From assembly GCF_021083305.1 (NCBI RefSeq), contig NZ_JAJFAY010000001.1:186001-250000 (forward strand): 64,000 nucleotides of DNA, in the 5' to 3' direction. Numbering within the stretch: the stretch's first letter is position 1; the number at the start of each line of letters is the position of its first letter. Position numbers and translations under genes: made by a program. The notes under the pieces are model-generated. The model made no database searches. It was not told where the DNA came from and worked only from the letters and a program-made list of their open reading frames with translations. Source of the DNA: Haladaptatus sp. DYF46. Lineage in GTDB: Archaea; Halobacteriota; Halobacteria; Halobacteriales; Haladaptataceae. Shown here piece after piece: positions 8,049-16,212 of this stretch.

Positions 8049-8327
8049 ATGCAAACGATAGAACTCCTCTACGGTGTTTTCAGCGTCTCACTCGCCGTTG
8101 CCGGGCTATCGATGGTCGCGTTTGCGGTTCGCGCGTACCGTCGAACGGGCCGACGGACCTTTTTTCATCTCTCCATCGGGTTCGTTCTCGTCGTCGCGGC
8201 GGCCATTGCGACGACCGTCAGCGCGTTCGTTTCCGATTTCGAATCGATTCGGCTGTTGCTGTCGGTTAACTATCTCTTTTCGAGCGTCGGATTCGTCTTC
8301 ATAATATTTTCAATTATAGGAAGATGA
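8049..8327 (+). CDS. Small membrane protein paired with the winged-helix regulator (DUF7521-like)
   Basis: 92 residues with three predicted membrane segments: about residues 5-25, 37-57 and 68-90, separated by a basic loop (RAYRRTGRRTF). The gene starts one base after the regulator stop, so the two are co-transcribed. The arrangement regulator plus three-helix membrane partner is a recurring haloarchaeal gene pair; I believe the family is DUF7521, though I could not check this. A role in tethering or sensing for the regulator is inference. Confidence 0.7.
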   Translation: MQTIELLYGVFSVSLAVAGLSMVAFAVRAYRRTGRRTFFHLSIGFVLVVAAAIATTVSAFVSDFESIRLLLSVNYLFSSVGFVFIIFSIIGR

Positions 8328-8403
8328 TACTTCTCGATAATAGTGCTCCGAATACAGAATCCGATTAGGACGTATTCTGCTGTGTGAAGCCATATAACTC
8401 AGA

Positions 8404-8417
8404 TATCAGGCCTGATA
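8404..8417. promoter_or_regulatory. Candidate motility operator TATC-N6-GATA, site 2
   Basis: TATCAGGCCTGATA is a perfect 14-base palindrome upstream of the archaellin promoter. About 14 bases separate it from the TTTAAT element at 8432-8437. This is the place where archaeal activators or TFB-recruiting factors bind. Confidence 0.65.
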
Positions 8418-8429
8418 ATTGGATACGTA

Positions 8430-8439
8430 ACTTTAATAC
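8430..8439 (+). promoter_or_regulatory. TATA element of the archaellin gene
   Basis: ACTTTAATAC. Transcription should start near 8460, giving a leader of about 50 bases before the ATG at 8510, unlike the mostly leaderless genes nearby. The leader contains a hairpin (8465-8494) and a Shine-Dalgarno-like AGTGAG near 8500-8505. Confidence 0.55.
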
Positions 8440-8464
8440 AATCCTTTGATTCGTTCCGCATAGG

Positions 8465-8494
8465 GTCCGGTCCATGATACATATGGATGCGGAC
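8465..8494 (+). promoter_or_regulatory. Hairpin in the archaellin mRNA leader
   Basis: GTCC at 8465-8468 pairs with GGAC at 8491-8494, and TCCAT at 8471-8475 pairs with ATGGA at 8483-8487, leaving a seven-base loop and a small internal loop. It lies just before the putative ribosome-binding sequence, so it could affect mRNA stability or translation. Confidence 0.4.
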
Positions 8495-8509
8495 ATGAAG
8501 TGAGAAATC

Positions 8510-9139
8510 ATGAAAGACGCAATTCAACAGCGCCTCAACAATCGAGGTCAGGTCGGTATCGGAACGCTCATCGTGTTCATCGCGATGGTACTGGTCGCCG
8601 CCATCGCGGCCGGTGTCCTCATCAACACGGCGGGCTTCCTCCAATCGAAATCCGAACAGACGGGGCAGGACAGTACCGCACAAGTTTCCAACCGCGTGCA
8701 GGTCGTTTCCGGCTTCGGAAACGTCACGACGCTCGACGGTACCGGATCCTATAGTGCGACCGGAAAGGAGTACGTGGACGAAATCAACCTGACGGTGATG
8801 CGTGGCTCCGGTTCGGACGACATCAACCTCTCGACGGCCACCATCGAGTGGATCGGCCCGAACAAGGCGAAGACGCTCGTGGACGGAACCAACGCCAACG
8901 CGACCCAGTTCAACGTCTCATCGATCAAGGACGAAGACGATTCGGTGCCCGTCCTCAACGGGCAAGACGACCGGTTCACCATCACGCTGAACGCCAGCGG
9001 AATCGCCGGCCCTAGCGTCTACGGACTCGAAGAAGGCCAAACCGTCGAGCTCCGACTCACGACGCAGTACGGTGCCGTCACCCTCTACCGCGTGAACGTC
9101 CCGCAGTCGCTCTCCCAAGAGAGTGCGGTGACGGTCTAA
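8510..9139 (+). CDS. arlA: Archaellin (archaellum filament subunit)
   Basis: 209 residues. The class III signal peptide is MKDAIQQRLNNRG, with predicted cleavage after G13 by the prepilin peptidase, followed by the hydrophobic assembly helix QVGIGTLIVFIAMVLVAA. Six N-X-S/T sequons (NVT, NLT, NLS, NAT, NVS, NAS) suggest N-glycosylation, as known for haloarchaeal archaellins. Only one archaellin gene is present here, whereas many haloarchaea carry two or more. A palindromic operator-like site and a structured leader precede it; a hairpin plus T-run follows it. The exact member name (A or B) cannot be assigned. Confidence 0.95.
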   Translation: MKDAIQQRLNNRGQVGIGTLIVFIAMVLVAAIAAGVLINTAGFLQSKSEQTGQDSTAQVSNRVQVVSGFGNVTTLDGTGSYSATGKEYVDEINLTVMRGSGSDDINLSTATIEWIGPNKAKTLVDGTNANATQFNVSSIKDEDDSVPVLNGQDDRFTITLNASGIAGPSVYGLEEGQTVELRLTTQYGAVTLYRVNVPQSLSQESAVTV

Positions 9140-9160
9140 GCGACTTCTTCTTCGCTTTTT
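9138..9160 (+). terminator. Hairpin with T-run after archaellin
   Basis: AAGCGA pairs with TCGCTT across an eight-base loop and is followed by a run of T. It begins at the archaellin stop codon, consistent with strong termination of an abundant transcript. Confidence 0.55.
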
Positions 9161-9237
9161 ACGTGCAACCTACCCCTCTTTGAGTCCGGTCTTTGTCGGA
9201 AAGGTAGATTTTTCATTCAGCAGCGTAAGTCAAACTC

Positions 9238-10458
9238 GTGACATCGCTGTTCACTCTCGAAAAAGAGGCAGACGCGGAACGCCTCGTCAAGTTGCTCACC
9301 GAGAGCAGCAACGACACCGTCCGACAGCGAGCCGCGGAAATCCTTGGCGACCTCGACGTCCCGGACGATGAAGTCGTTGATTCACTGACCACGGCCGCAC
9401 AGGGCGATTCGAACGGTGCGGTTCGAGCGGCCGCTATCGACGCACTCGACCAACGCGAGGCCGTCGAACAGCTCATCGCCGCGATCGTCGGCGAGGAGGT
9501 ACATGGGAGCAGAGCGGAATGGGCACGGGCTGAAGAGCTCACCGACGCGCTCACTTCCCCACAGCCCGAGCTTCGCATGGCGGCAGCGAACGTACTCGGT
9601 CGGATCGGTAGTCGCTCGGCGACGGAGAACTTGATCCGCCAACTGTCCGACGAGGACCCGCGAGTCCGTGCCCGCGTAGCCCGTGCATTGGGTCGGCTCG
9701 AAGACAAACGGGCCGTGTCGCATCTCGCGGAGCGGCGAACCGACGAGGAGGTCGACGTTCGTAGGGAAACCGCCGAAGCACTGGGCCGAATGCAGGGTGA
9801 GGAGGCACTTTCCGTACTCCTCGGGATGCTCGACGACCCGGCGGAGGCCGTGCGACGGATTACCGCCGGATCGCTCGGGAACTTCAGCAGTGCAAAACCC
9901 CTCGATGCGCTCGTCGGCCTGCTGGGCGACAAATCCGAGGCAGTTCGGAAGGCCGCCGTATTCTCGCTGATCGAACTTCTCTCCAACGTCCCGCCGGAGA
10001 AGAGTCACGAACTTCGAGAGACGATGGTTCAGAAGCTGAGTACGAGCGACCATCACGTCGTCGTCAGCTCGCTCGTCGACATCATCCGGGAAGGATCACA
10101 AGCCCATCAGCGCCGGAACGCGACGTGGCTACTCGGGCGAGTGACGGGCACGAAACACCGATGGGAGGCCATCGAAACGCTCGTCGGTGTTTTGGATGCC
10201 GAGGATGGAATGACCGCGCAGTTCGCGGTGACGAGCCTCGCGGCCATCGGGGGCGAATCGGTCGAAACAGCGCTGTTGGAAGTCCTCTCGGACCCCGAGG
10301 CGACGACGGATGCACAGGCGATGGCCGCCTTCGGACTCGGAAAGGTGGGCGGCGAACGCTCACGCGAACGGCTCGATACGCTGGTGGACACGACCGACGA
10401 CGACGAGGTCAGAAAGCGCGCGTTTTCGGCACTCTCGAAGCTCGGTGGTCGAGCATAA
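9238..10458 (+). CDS. HEAT-repeat protein of the archaellum-chemotaxis interface
   Basis: 406 residues with a GTG start; a TATA-like ATTTTTCAT about 25 bases upstream suggests a leaderless mRNA. The protein is a series of PBS-lyase/HEAT-like helical repeats, each with a conserved Asp-Pro/Arg pattern (for example LIRQLSDEDPRVRARVARAL). The neighbouring cheF genes match the Halobacterium salinarum arrangement in which a HEAT_PBS protein was reported to interact with Che proteins and with CheF (DUF439). It is likely a cytoplasmic scaffold between the Che system and the archaellum motor. It has no catalytic motif. Confidence 0.85.
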   Translation: MTSLFTLEKEADAERLVKLLTESSNDTVRQRAAEILGDLDVPDDEVVDSLTTAAQGDSNGAVRAAAIDALDQREAVEQLIAAIVGEEVHGSRAEWARAEELTDALTSPQPELRMAAANVLGRIGSRSATENLIRQLSDEDPRVRARVARALGRLEDKRAVSHLAERRTDEEVDVRRETAEALGRMQGEEALSVLLGMLDDPAEAVRRITAGSLGNFSSAKPLDALVGLLGDKSEAVRKAAVFSLIELLSNVPPEKSHELRETMVQKLSTSDHHVVVSSLVDIIREGSQAHQRRNATWLLGRVTGTKHRWEAIETLVGVLDAEDGMTAQFAVTSLAAIGGESVETALLEVLSDPEATTDAQAMAAFGLGKVGGERSRERLDTLVDTTDDDEVRKRAFSALSKLGGRA

Positions 10459-10492
10459 TTCGGATATGTGTCATATATCATGGCATACGAGT

Positions 10493-10506
10493 TATCTATT
10501 TTGAGA
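10493..10506. promoter_or_regulatory. Weak match to the motility operator (TATC-N6-GAGA), site 6
   Basis: TATCTATTTTGAGA has one mismatch in the second half-site. It ends about 11 bases before the TTTATAT element of the soluble transducer gene, the same layout as the better sites. Confidence 0.3.
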
Positions 10507-10514
10507 TTTTACTA

Positions 10515-10526
10515 AAGTTTTATATC
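10515..10526 (+). promoter_or_regulatory. TATA element of the soluble transducer gene
   Basis: AAGTTTTATATC is about 30 bases upstream of the ATG at 10552, giving a leaderless or nearly leaderless transcript. Confidence 0.6.
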
Positions 10527-10551
10527 CGTTTGGTGTCTTGATTCGGCAACA

Positions 10552-12507
10552 ATGGTTACGGACCCACTTATCCGGGTTTTAAAGGGTTTGATTCGCGACC
10601 CCGACACGTCCGGTGAGTCTCATAAACGTATCAAATTCGATGGAGGGACACAAACAGGTCAGGTAGATGTTTCAAGTAAGAACAGAATATCGACAGATAC
10701 GATCGCGGACGTATATGGTGGGACCGGCGCCACCAACGATTTGCGTTCGTCACAAATCGAGCATCTCAATGGACTTTTCTCGAACACCGAAGGGTCGATC
10801 GCGGACGCTCCCCAGCTCGGACGCGAACACGCGGACGAAAACGTCCCGAGCGCGGCGTTTGCCGCCACGTACGGCGTGGCGTTCGAAGCGATGGTGGAGG
10901 CGGCCTTCGACCGACTCGACCACAGACTCGGGGATGGGAACGATGCGGTTTCCGACGAACTCGAACGTGCGGAATCGGACCTCATCGACGCGATGCGGTC
11001 CGGAATGTCGGGGATACAAGGCGGCCTGAAAGCACACGAAGCCGCGCTGTCGGGCGCGGTGGGCGATGAGGACGAAGACGAACTCAACGTCGACGACGAG
11101 GCGCTCCTCGACGGCATCGGCGTTCCCGTGTTCATGCTCGATGTGAATCACGAAATCGTGGCATGGAACAGTTCTATCGAGGAACTCACCGGCACGCCGC
11201 GTTCGGAAGCCATCGGTTCGACGGAAGCCAGCGTTGCGTTCTATCCCGATGGCCGTCGTGGCAAGACGCTCGCGGACAAAATACTCGAAGCACCCCAGAA
11301 CACGCACCTCTCGTTCGACATCGAACAGGATGCGGACGACCACCATCTCTACCGCGACAGCAGTCACATGGTGGATTACCAGGGAGAGGAGCGAGAAATA
11401 GACTTCTCCGCCAAACCGCTCCATCAAGACGGTGAACTCATCGCGGTGGTCGAAACGGTAAACGACCGTACCGAGGACGTTCGTCGCCACGAGAGCGTGG
11501 CGGGATTGGTCGAGGAACTCGGAACGACACTCACCGCGATGCGCAGCGGCGACCTGTCGGCACGGGCCGACTTCGCGGACGAACACGACGCTGTCGACGA
11601 TCGACTCATCTCCGTTGTCGACCAGGTGAATGACATGGGGGAGCGTTTCGAACTCCTCGCTCAACGGGTGGAAGAACAGGCGTCCGAACTCGCCGAATCC
11701 GTCGACCAAGCCTCCGGGTCCGCTCATACCATCGAACAGCGGGTGGACAAACAGACGGAGCTCCTGTCCATCGTCGCCAACGAGATGGAGAATTTCAGTG
11801 CGAGCATGCAGGAAGTCGCCGCGAGTTCCGATCAAGTCGCATCCGCGGCGGAACAGGCGAAAGCCGCCGCTGATACGGGTCTTGACTCCAGCGAGGGCGC
11901 ACGCGAGGCGACGGACGACGTCATCGAAATGAGCGACGACCTCGTGGAAACCGTGACGGAGCTCGAATCACAGATGACCGAAATCGAAGGGGTCATCGAA
12001 GTCATCGCGGAGGTCGCAGATCAGACGAACCTCCTCGCATTGAACGCGAACATCGAGGCTGCGCGGGCGGGCGATGCCGGCAGCGGCTTCGAAGTCGTCG
12101 CGGACGAGGTGAAGGAACTGGCCAACCAGACCAGAGAACACACCGAGGAGATCGCCGGTCGAATCGAAGACATCCAGTCGCAGGCCAACGAGACGGTCGT
12201 CGCGGTCGAGGAGTCGAACCAGCAGGTGCGGTACGCAGGTAAGGAAATCGAGGACGCCCTCATCGCCCTCGAAGAGATCGCGGATGCCGTGGACGAGGCC
12301 GCAACCGGCGTCACCGAAGTCGCGGAGGCGAACGACGAACAGGCAGCCAACGTCGAACAGGTCATGGCGACCGTCGAGGACGTGCGCGATACGACCAAAG
12401 AGGTCGAATCCGCCACGGAGGATATCGTCGGCGCGACGATGGAACAGACCACCGCGATAAGCGAACTCGCCGACCGCGTCGGCGACCTCACATCGGGCTC
12501 GAACTGA
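10552..12507 (+). CDS. Soluble methyl-accepting chemotaxis transducer with PAS domain
   Basis: 651 residues without a membrane segment, so a cytoplasmic Htr-type transducer. Residues about 1-180 form a helical N-terminal region of unknown fold. A PAS domain follows at about 185-310 ([20 protein letters not shown]), then a linker/HAMP-like segment. The signalling domain covers about 370-650, with its hairpin tip near [18 protein letters not shown]. The PAS domain may bind a small ligand or cofactor. It is followed 27 bases later by cheF, so it belongs to the core motility unit rather than being an orphan transducer. Confidence 0.93.
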   Translation: MVTDPLIRVLKGLIRDPDTSGESHKRIKFDGGTQTGQVDVSSKNRISTDTIADVYGGTGATNDLRSSQIEHLNGLFSNTEGSIADAPQLGREHADENVPSAAFAATYGVAFEAMVEAAFDRLDHRLGDGNDAVSDELERAESDLIDAMRSGMSGIQGGLKAHEAALSGAVGDEDEDELNVDDEALLDGIGVPVFMLDVNHEIVAWNSSIEELTGTPRSEAIGSTEASVAFYPDGRRGKTLADKILEAPQNTHLSFDIEQDADDHHLYRDSSHMVDYQGEEREIDFSAKPLHQDGELIAVVETVNDRTEDVRRHESVAGLVEELGTTLTAMRSGDLSARADFADEHDAVDDRLISVVDQVNDMGERFELLAQRVEEQASELAESVDQASGSAHTIEQRVDKQTELLSIVANEMENFSASMQEVAASSDQVASAAEQAKAAADTGLDSSEGAREATDDVIEMSDDLVETVTELESQMTEIEGVIEVIAEVADQTNLLALNANIEAARAGDAGSGFEVVADEVKELANQTREHTEEIAGRIEDIQSQANETVVAVEESNQQVRYAGKEIEDALIALEEIADAVDEAATGVTEVAEANDEQAANVEQVMATVEDVRDTTKEVESATEDIVGATMEQTTAISELADRVGDLTSGSN

Positions 12508-12534
12508 CGGACACGATTTCCATCTCTCTCACTC

Positions 12535-13401
12535 ATGAGTGAAGGCGAATACAAAATAACGGACACGCGGGGGAAGTTCCTCCAAGCGATGAAAGGCGGC
12601 CACAAGCTGAAGGACGCCGCTTGGACGAGCGGCCGCGTTCTGCTATCGAACCGACGGCTCATCCTCGCCGGAAACGGCGGTAAACGAACGATTCCGTTGT
12701 CGAAGATCAACGGCATGAGCGGCCGATACGACGTGAACCAATCGGTCGCCAGCGTTTCCGACTACATCAGCCTGGAGTTCGACGGCGACGTCTTTCTCGT
12801 CTCGTCGCAGTTGGAGATAGACGAGTTCGAGGCGAAACTGTACGGAGCGATGTTGAACCAGTCGATGATCCTGGTGAAGCATCCTGCCGTCAAGGGCGGA
12901 GTGGTACAGAACACTGACTGGGAGCGGGCTCGGGTGAAAGTGGAAGTCGGCGAGGTCGGTATCGCCGTCGCCAGCGGAATCTTCATTCAACTCGAACTCG
13001 ACGACATCGGACAGGTCGACACTGCCAAGCGGACCGTCGAGGGGGAGACCCGGACCGTCCTCGAAGTCGAGCATTCGGAAGGAAGCACCAGCATCCAGAC
13101 GTACATCTCCGGGAAGTCCCGTCGCTGTTCCCTCCTCGGGTCGCTCTTTTCGAAGGGCGAACAACAGAGTAAATCCGGTGCGGAGTTGTCGGAGACCGAA
13201 AAGGAGGTGTTGATGGCGCTGTACACCGGCGTTTCCGCGTTCGAGATCCCCGACTTCCTCGGCATGGACGTGGACAAAGTGGAGGAGATATTCGAACGAC
13301 TCATCGAACTCGACGTACTGGAGGAGGTCAGGAAGCGCCGTGAAGTGAGCCTGAAGACGCGCGGACGGAACATCGCCAGCGAGTCAATCAGCGAAAAGTA
13401 G
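12535..13401 (+). CDS. cheF: Archaeal chemotaxis protein CheF (first copy)
   Basis: 288 residues, CheF-arch family (formerly DUF439). Landmarks shared with the second copy include LLSNRRLILAGNGGKRTIPLS near the N-terminus, VKHPAVKGGVV near the middle, and a C-terminal winged-helix-like segment (SETEKEVLMALYTGVSAFEIPDFLG). CheF connects phosphorylated CheY and CheC/CheD to the archaellum switch in haloarchaea (known for the family). It lies 27 bases after the transducer on the same strand. Confidence 0.92.
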   Translation: MSEGEYKITDTRGKFLQAMKGGHKLKDAAWTSGRVLLSNRRLILAGNGGKRTIPLSKINGMSGRYDVNQSVASVSDYISLEFDGDVFLVSSQLEIDEFEAKLYGAMLNQSMILVKHPAVKGGVVQNTDWERARVKVEVGEVGIAVASGIFIQLELDDIGQVDTAKRTVEGETRTVLEVEHSEGSTSIQTYISGKSRRCSLLGSLFSKGEQQSKSGAELSETEKEVLMALYTGVSAFEIPDFLGMDVDKVEEIFERLIELDVLEEVRKRREVSLKTRGRNIASESISEK

Positions 13402-13550
13402 CCGTACCGAATCCCGTTCGTCTGTTATGCTTCGTGTAGCGTTACATCGGGTTCACCATCGGTGATTTCGACGGTCATCATGGTCGAAAGCGATGAATGA
13501 CAACGTCCGTCGCAGACGTGCTGGAACTGCGGAGAGGTCCCCGTTCCGAC

Positions 13551-14420
13551 TCAGGTGTTGACTTTCTCGATGCGGTCGCTGACCAGCATCTTCCCGGGGG
13601 CGGTCAGTGACAGGCCGTCGTTTCCGGGGTTCACCAGTTCTTTCTTCTCGATTTCGGTGAGGACCATCGCGGCGCTCCCGGCATCGATTCCGAGCGCCCC
13701 GGCGAGGTTGCCGCTGTTCGCGCCGGAGTAGATGGCGACGAGGGCCTCCATCTCCTGCTCGGTGACGTCGATACGTTCTGCACGCTGGGAGATTTCTGCA
13801 TACTCCAGTCGGAGATAGCGACCGAGGTGGTTCAGTTTGCGTTCGGTAGCGACGACGAATTCGGAGGTGACGGTCTGCCCATCGTCGTTGTGCCGAATCG
13901 CAACGACGGTTCGCGACTGTCCGCCGACGTCCCGGTTCTGTTTTTGGAAGTAGCTCACTCCGGAGAGGTCGACGACGAACGGATCGGGAATCCCGAGGAA
14001 CTCGACTTTCCCGGGTTGGATGCGAAGCTTTCCGGTTTCGAACCGTTCACCCATCACGCGTCCGCCGACACGCGCTGGGTGTTTCACGGTAACGGGAGTA
14101 CCGCTCAGAATGGCCTTGAAGAGGAACACTTTGAACTTCCCGACGCTGTCGTTTTTTGCCTCGATGACTGCCGTGTGGCGACCATCGTCCCCCTCGAAGG
14201 CCACCGTGATGGTGTCCTGAAAGAACCCTTCCAGTTCGGACGGGACGTGTCCAACCGAGATGTCGAATATCCTGTGGAGTGGAATCGTCGTCTTCGATCC
14301 GCTTTCCGCCAAAACGAGCCGTTTTTGACTCAGGATGATTCGACCGCGAACCGGTTCTGGCGACGGTTCCGTATCGAGGCTGTAGCGTGCGACGAAGTCG
14401 GCGATGGCTTTCTCAGACAT
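13551..14420 (-). CDS. cheF: Archaeal chemotaxis protein CheF (second copy)
   Basis: 289 residues, a diverged paralogue of the preceding gene in convergent orientation. It has the same three-part pattern: ILSQKRLVLAESGSKTTIPL, VKHPARVGGRVMG and a C-terminal helix-turn-helix-like part (TEQEMEALVAIYSGANSGNLAG). Two CheF copies beside the archaellum genes are also known in Halobacterium salinarum. The gene is 60 bases upstream of the arlJ stop on the same strand, so it is probably transcribed separately, from a promoter near 14465. Confidence 0.9.
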   Translation of the reverse strand: MSEKAIADFVARYSLDTEPSPEPVRGRIILSQKRLVLAESGSKTTIPLHRIFDISVGHVPSELEGFFQDTITVAFEGDDGRHTAVIEAKNDSVGKFKVFLFKAILSGTPVTVKHPARVGGRVMGERFETGKLRIQPGKVEFLGIPDPFVVDLSGVSYFQKQNRDVGGQSRTVVAIRHNDDGQTVTSEFVVATERKLNHLGRYLRLEYAEISQRAERIDVTEQEMEALVAIYSGANSGNLAGALGIDAGSAAMVLTEIEKKELVNPGNDGLSLTAPGKMLVSDRIEKVNT

Positions 14421-14480
14421 GGCGTTGCTCCACGGTCCGCTTTCGTTTTCGTGTTCTGTCTAAACTCATAAGTAACTATC

Positions 14481-16211
14481 TCATACGTTCAAGAACGTCC
14501 CCACGACGATGCGAGTGACCCATGCGATGACGCCGCTGACCCACGTCAGAAGGACGAAATGCATGTATGCGTTCACCTTGTGCCCGCCGTCCACGATTCG
14601 AATCATGAGCGAGGAGAGCACCGAATTTAACAGAATGATGATGACGAGGAGGTACTCTATCATGATGTTGTTGTACACGCCGGTGTGAATCAGCGTCCCG
14701 AAGTTGAACTGCGGGGTGTTCAGGCCGACGGACATCCCCGAGAGGATGTTAACGATTTCGAGGCCGATGAAGAACGCGAACGTGGATGCGGCGGTAATCC
14801 CGTAGAGGACGCCGATGAGCGTCATCGTGGACTGTTCGCGCTGCTCGCGTAACTGCATGACCTCGTTCATGTTTCCGCTGATGAGTTCGCCGAGATGTTT
14901 CGGTTCACCACCCATCTGTCTGCCGATGAGGTACATCTCGCTGAACTTCTGGATGAGGTACGAGCGAGCGTCGGCGGTGAAATGTCGCCACGCGAGTTCC
15001 GATTCGATTCGCATGCTCAACCGTTTGAACAGGTCGTCGATATCCGGCGACAGCGCGCCGAAATCCTTCTTTCGGAGGGTTTCGAGAACGCGCGAGGTCG
15101 TGCTCTGTTTTGCCGTCTCGCTCGCGCCGAGCGCACGGATGAAACTCGTGAACTCCTCGTCGCGCTCTTTCACCTTTCGCTCCTCCCGACGGACGACAAG
15201 CCCGGGTAACACGAGCGGCGTCGTCGGCAACGCCGCAAAGATGGGGAGCGGTATCGAACTGGGGTCGACCGACGTACGTCCGAGGAGGACGAGGAGACAG
15301 ACCACGATGGCGGCGACGGTCAGCACGATGCCGACGATGACGCTGATTCGAACTTTGCGCTCGGAATCCGTCCGCCCTTTCTCGTCGGGGTGGTACCAGA
15401 CCGGGTCGTAGGGGGCCGTCGTCTGTATCATGAACAGAAACCCCATCTGCACGAACGCGAACATGACGACGACCGCGCTGACCGTCATCGTCGGGTTGGT
15501 TCCCGTGAGGATGGGAAGCACCGTCGCGAACACGAGTGCGAACGTGACGGAGAGAATCATCGACAGATAGAGGTCCTTCATCACTTCGAGGTTGCGTAGC
15601 GACCCTTCGTAGATGGTGACGTAGTTCTGAATCACCACGTCCTGTTCCGAGAGCAGGAAATCCTGAATCTCTCCGCCCGCGCCGATGGTGTACGCGAGGC
15701 GGTCGAAGAAGTCCGAAAGCGGCTTGCTCGGGACCTTCTTCGCTCGAATCTGGAGAGCGTCGTCCAAACTCTGGTTCCACGTGTCGACGAGTTGAACGAC
15801 CCGCTGCATTTCCAGCGCGAGTTCCTTGTACTCCGGTTCCTTCGAGAGGATGCGGAACACTTGCACGCGGTCCATGTTCGCCGTCGAGAGGACGGTCATG
15901 TGCGTGATGAACAGGTGAAGTCTGTCCTCTATCTGCTTGCGGCGACGGTCCCGGAGCAGTTTCGGGTAGAGTATCGCCGTCACCAGACAGAGTGCACCGA
16001 GGAGCGGAACCGGCAGTGCGATGATAAACGGCAGGTCGACGGTAAAGACGAGCGCGAGACTGCCGAGGAAAAACAGTATCGACGGAACGATAACGAAGCC
16101 GACGTACCGCAACATCGGCATCTCCATCTGATGGTAAGCTTCGATGGTTGAGGAGGCAGCAGCGCTCAGGAGCTGTTTCGCGTCCGTTTGCTGTGCTTCT
16201 GCCTCCGCCAT
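14481..16211 (-). CDS. arlJ: Archaellum membrane platform protein ArlJ (FlaJ)
   Basis: 576 residues. It has the TadC/type II secretion F-domain organisation twice, with several strongly hydrophobic segments (for example FVIVPSILFFLGSLALVF near the N-terminus and MIEYLLVIIILLNSVL near the C-terminus). ArlJ is the integral membrane base of the archaellum and works with the ATPase ArlI. I chose the start at 16211 (MAEAEAQ) because it falls one base after the arlI stop. The open frame extends upstream into arlI without family support. Confidence 0.94.
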   Translation of the reverse strand: MAEAEAQQTDAKQLLSAAASSTIEAYHQMEMPMLRYVGFVIVPSILFFLGSLALVFTVDLPFIIALPVPLLGALCLVTAILYPKLLRDRRRKQIEDRLHLFITHMTVLSTANMDRVQVFRILSKEPEYKELALEMQRVVQLVDTWNQSLDDALQIRAKKVPSKPLSDFFDRLAYTIGAGGEIQDFLLSEQDVVIQNYVTIYEGSLRNLEVMKDLYLSMILSVTFALVFATVLPILTGTNPTMTVSAVVVMFAFVQMGFLFMIQTTAPYDPVWYHPDEKGRTDSERKVRISVIVGIVLTVAAIVVCLLVLLGRTSVDPSSIPLPIFAALPTTPLVLPGLVVRREERKVKERDEEFTSFIRALGASETAKQSTTSRVLETLRKKDFGALSPDIDDLFKRLSMRIESELAWRHFTADARSYLIQKFSEMYLIGRQMGGEPKHLGELISGNMNEVMQLREQREQSTMTLIGVLYGITAASTFAFFIGLEIVNILSGMSVGLNTPQFNFGTLIHTGVYNNIMIEYLLVIIILLNSVLSSLMIRIVDGGHKVNAYMHFVLLTWVSGVIAWVTRIVVGTFLNV

Positions 16212-16212
16212 A

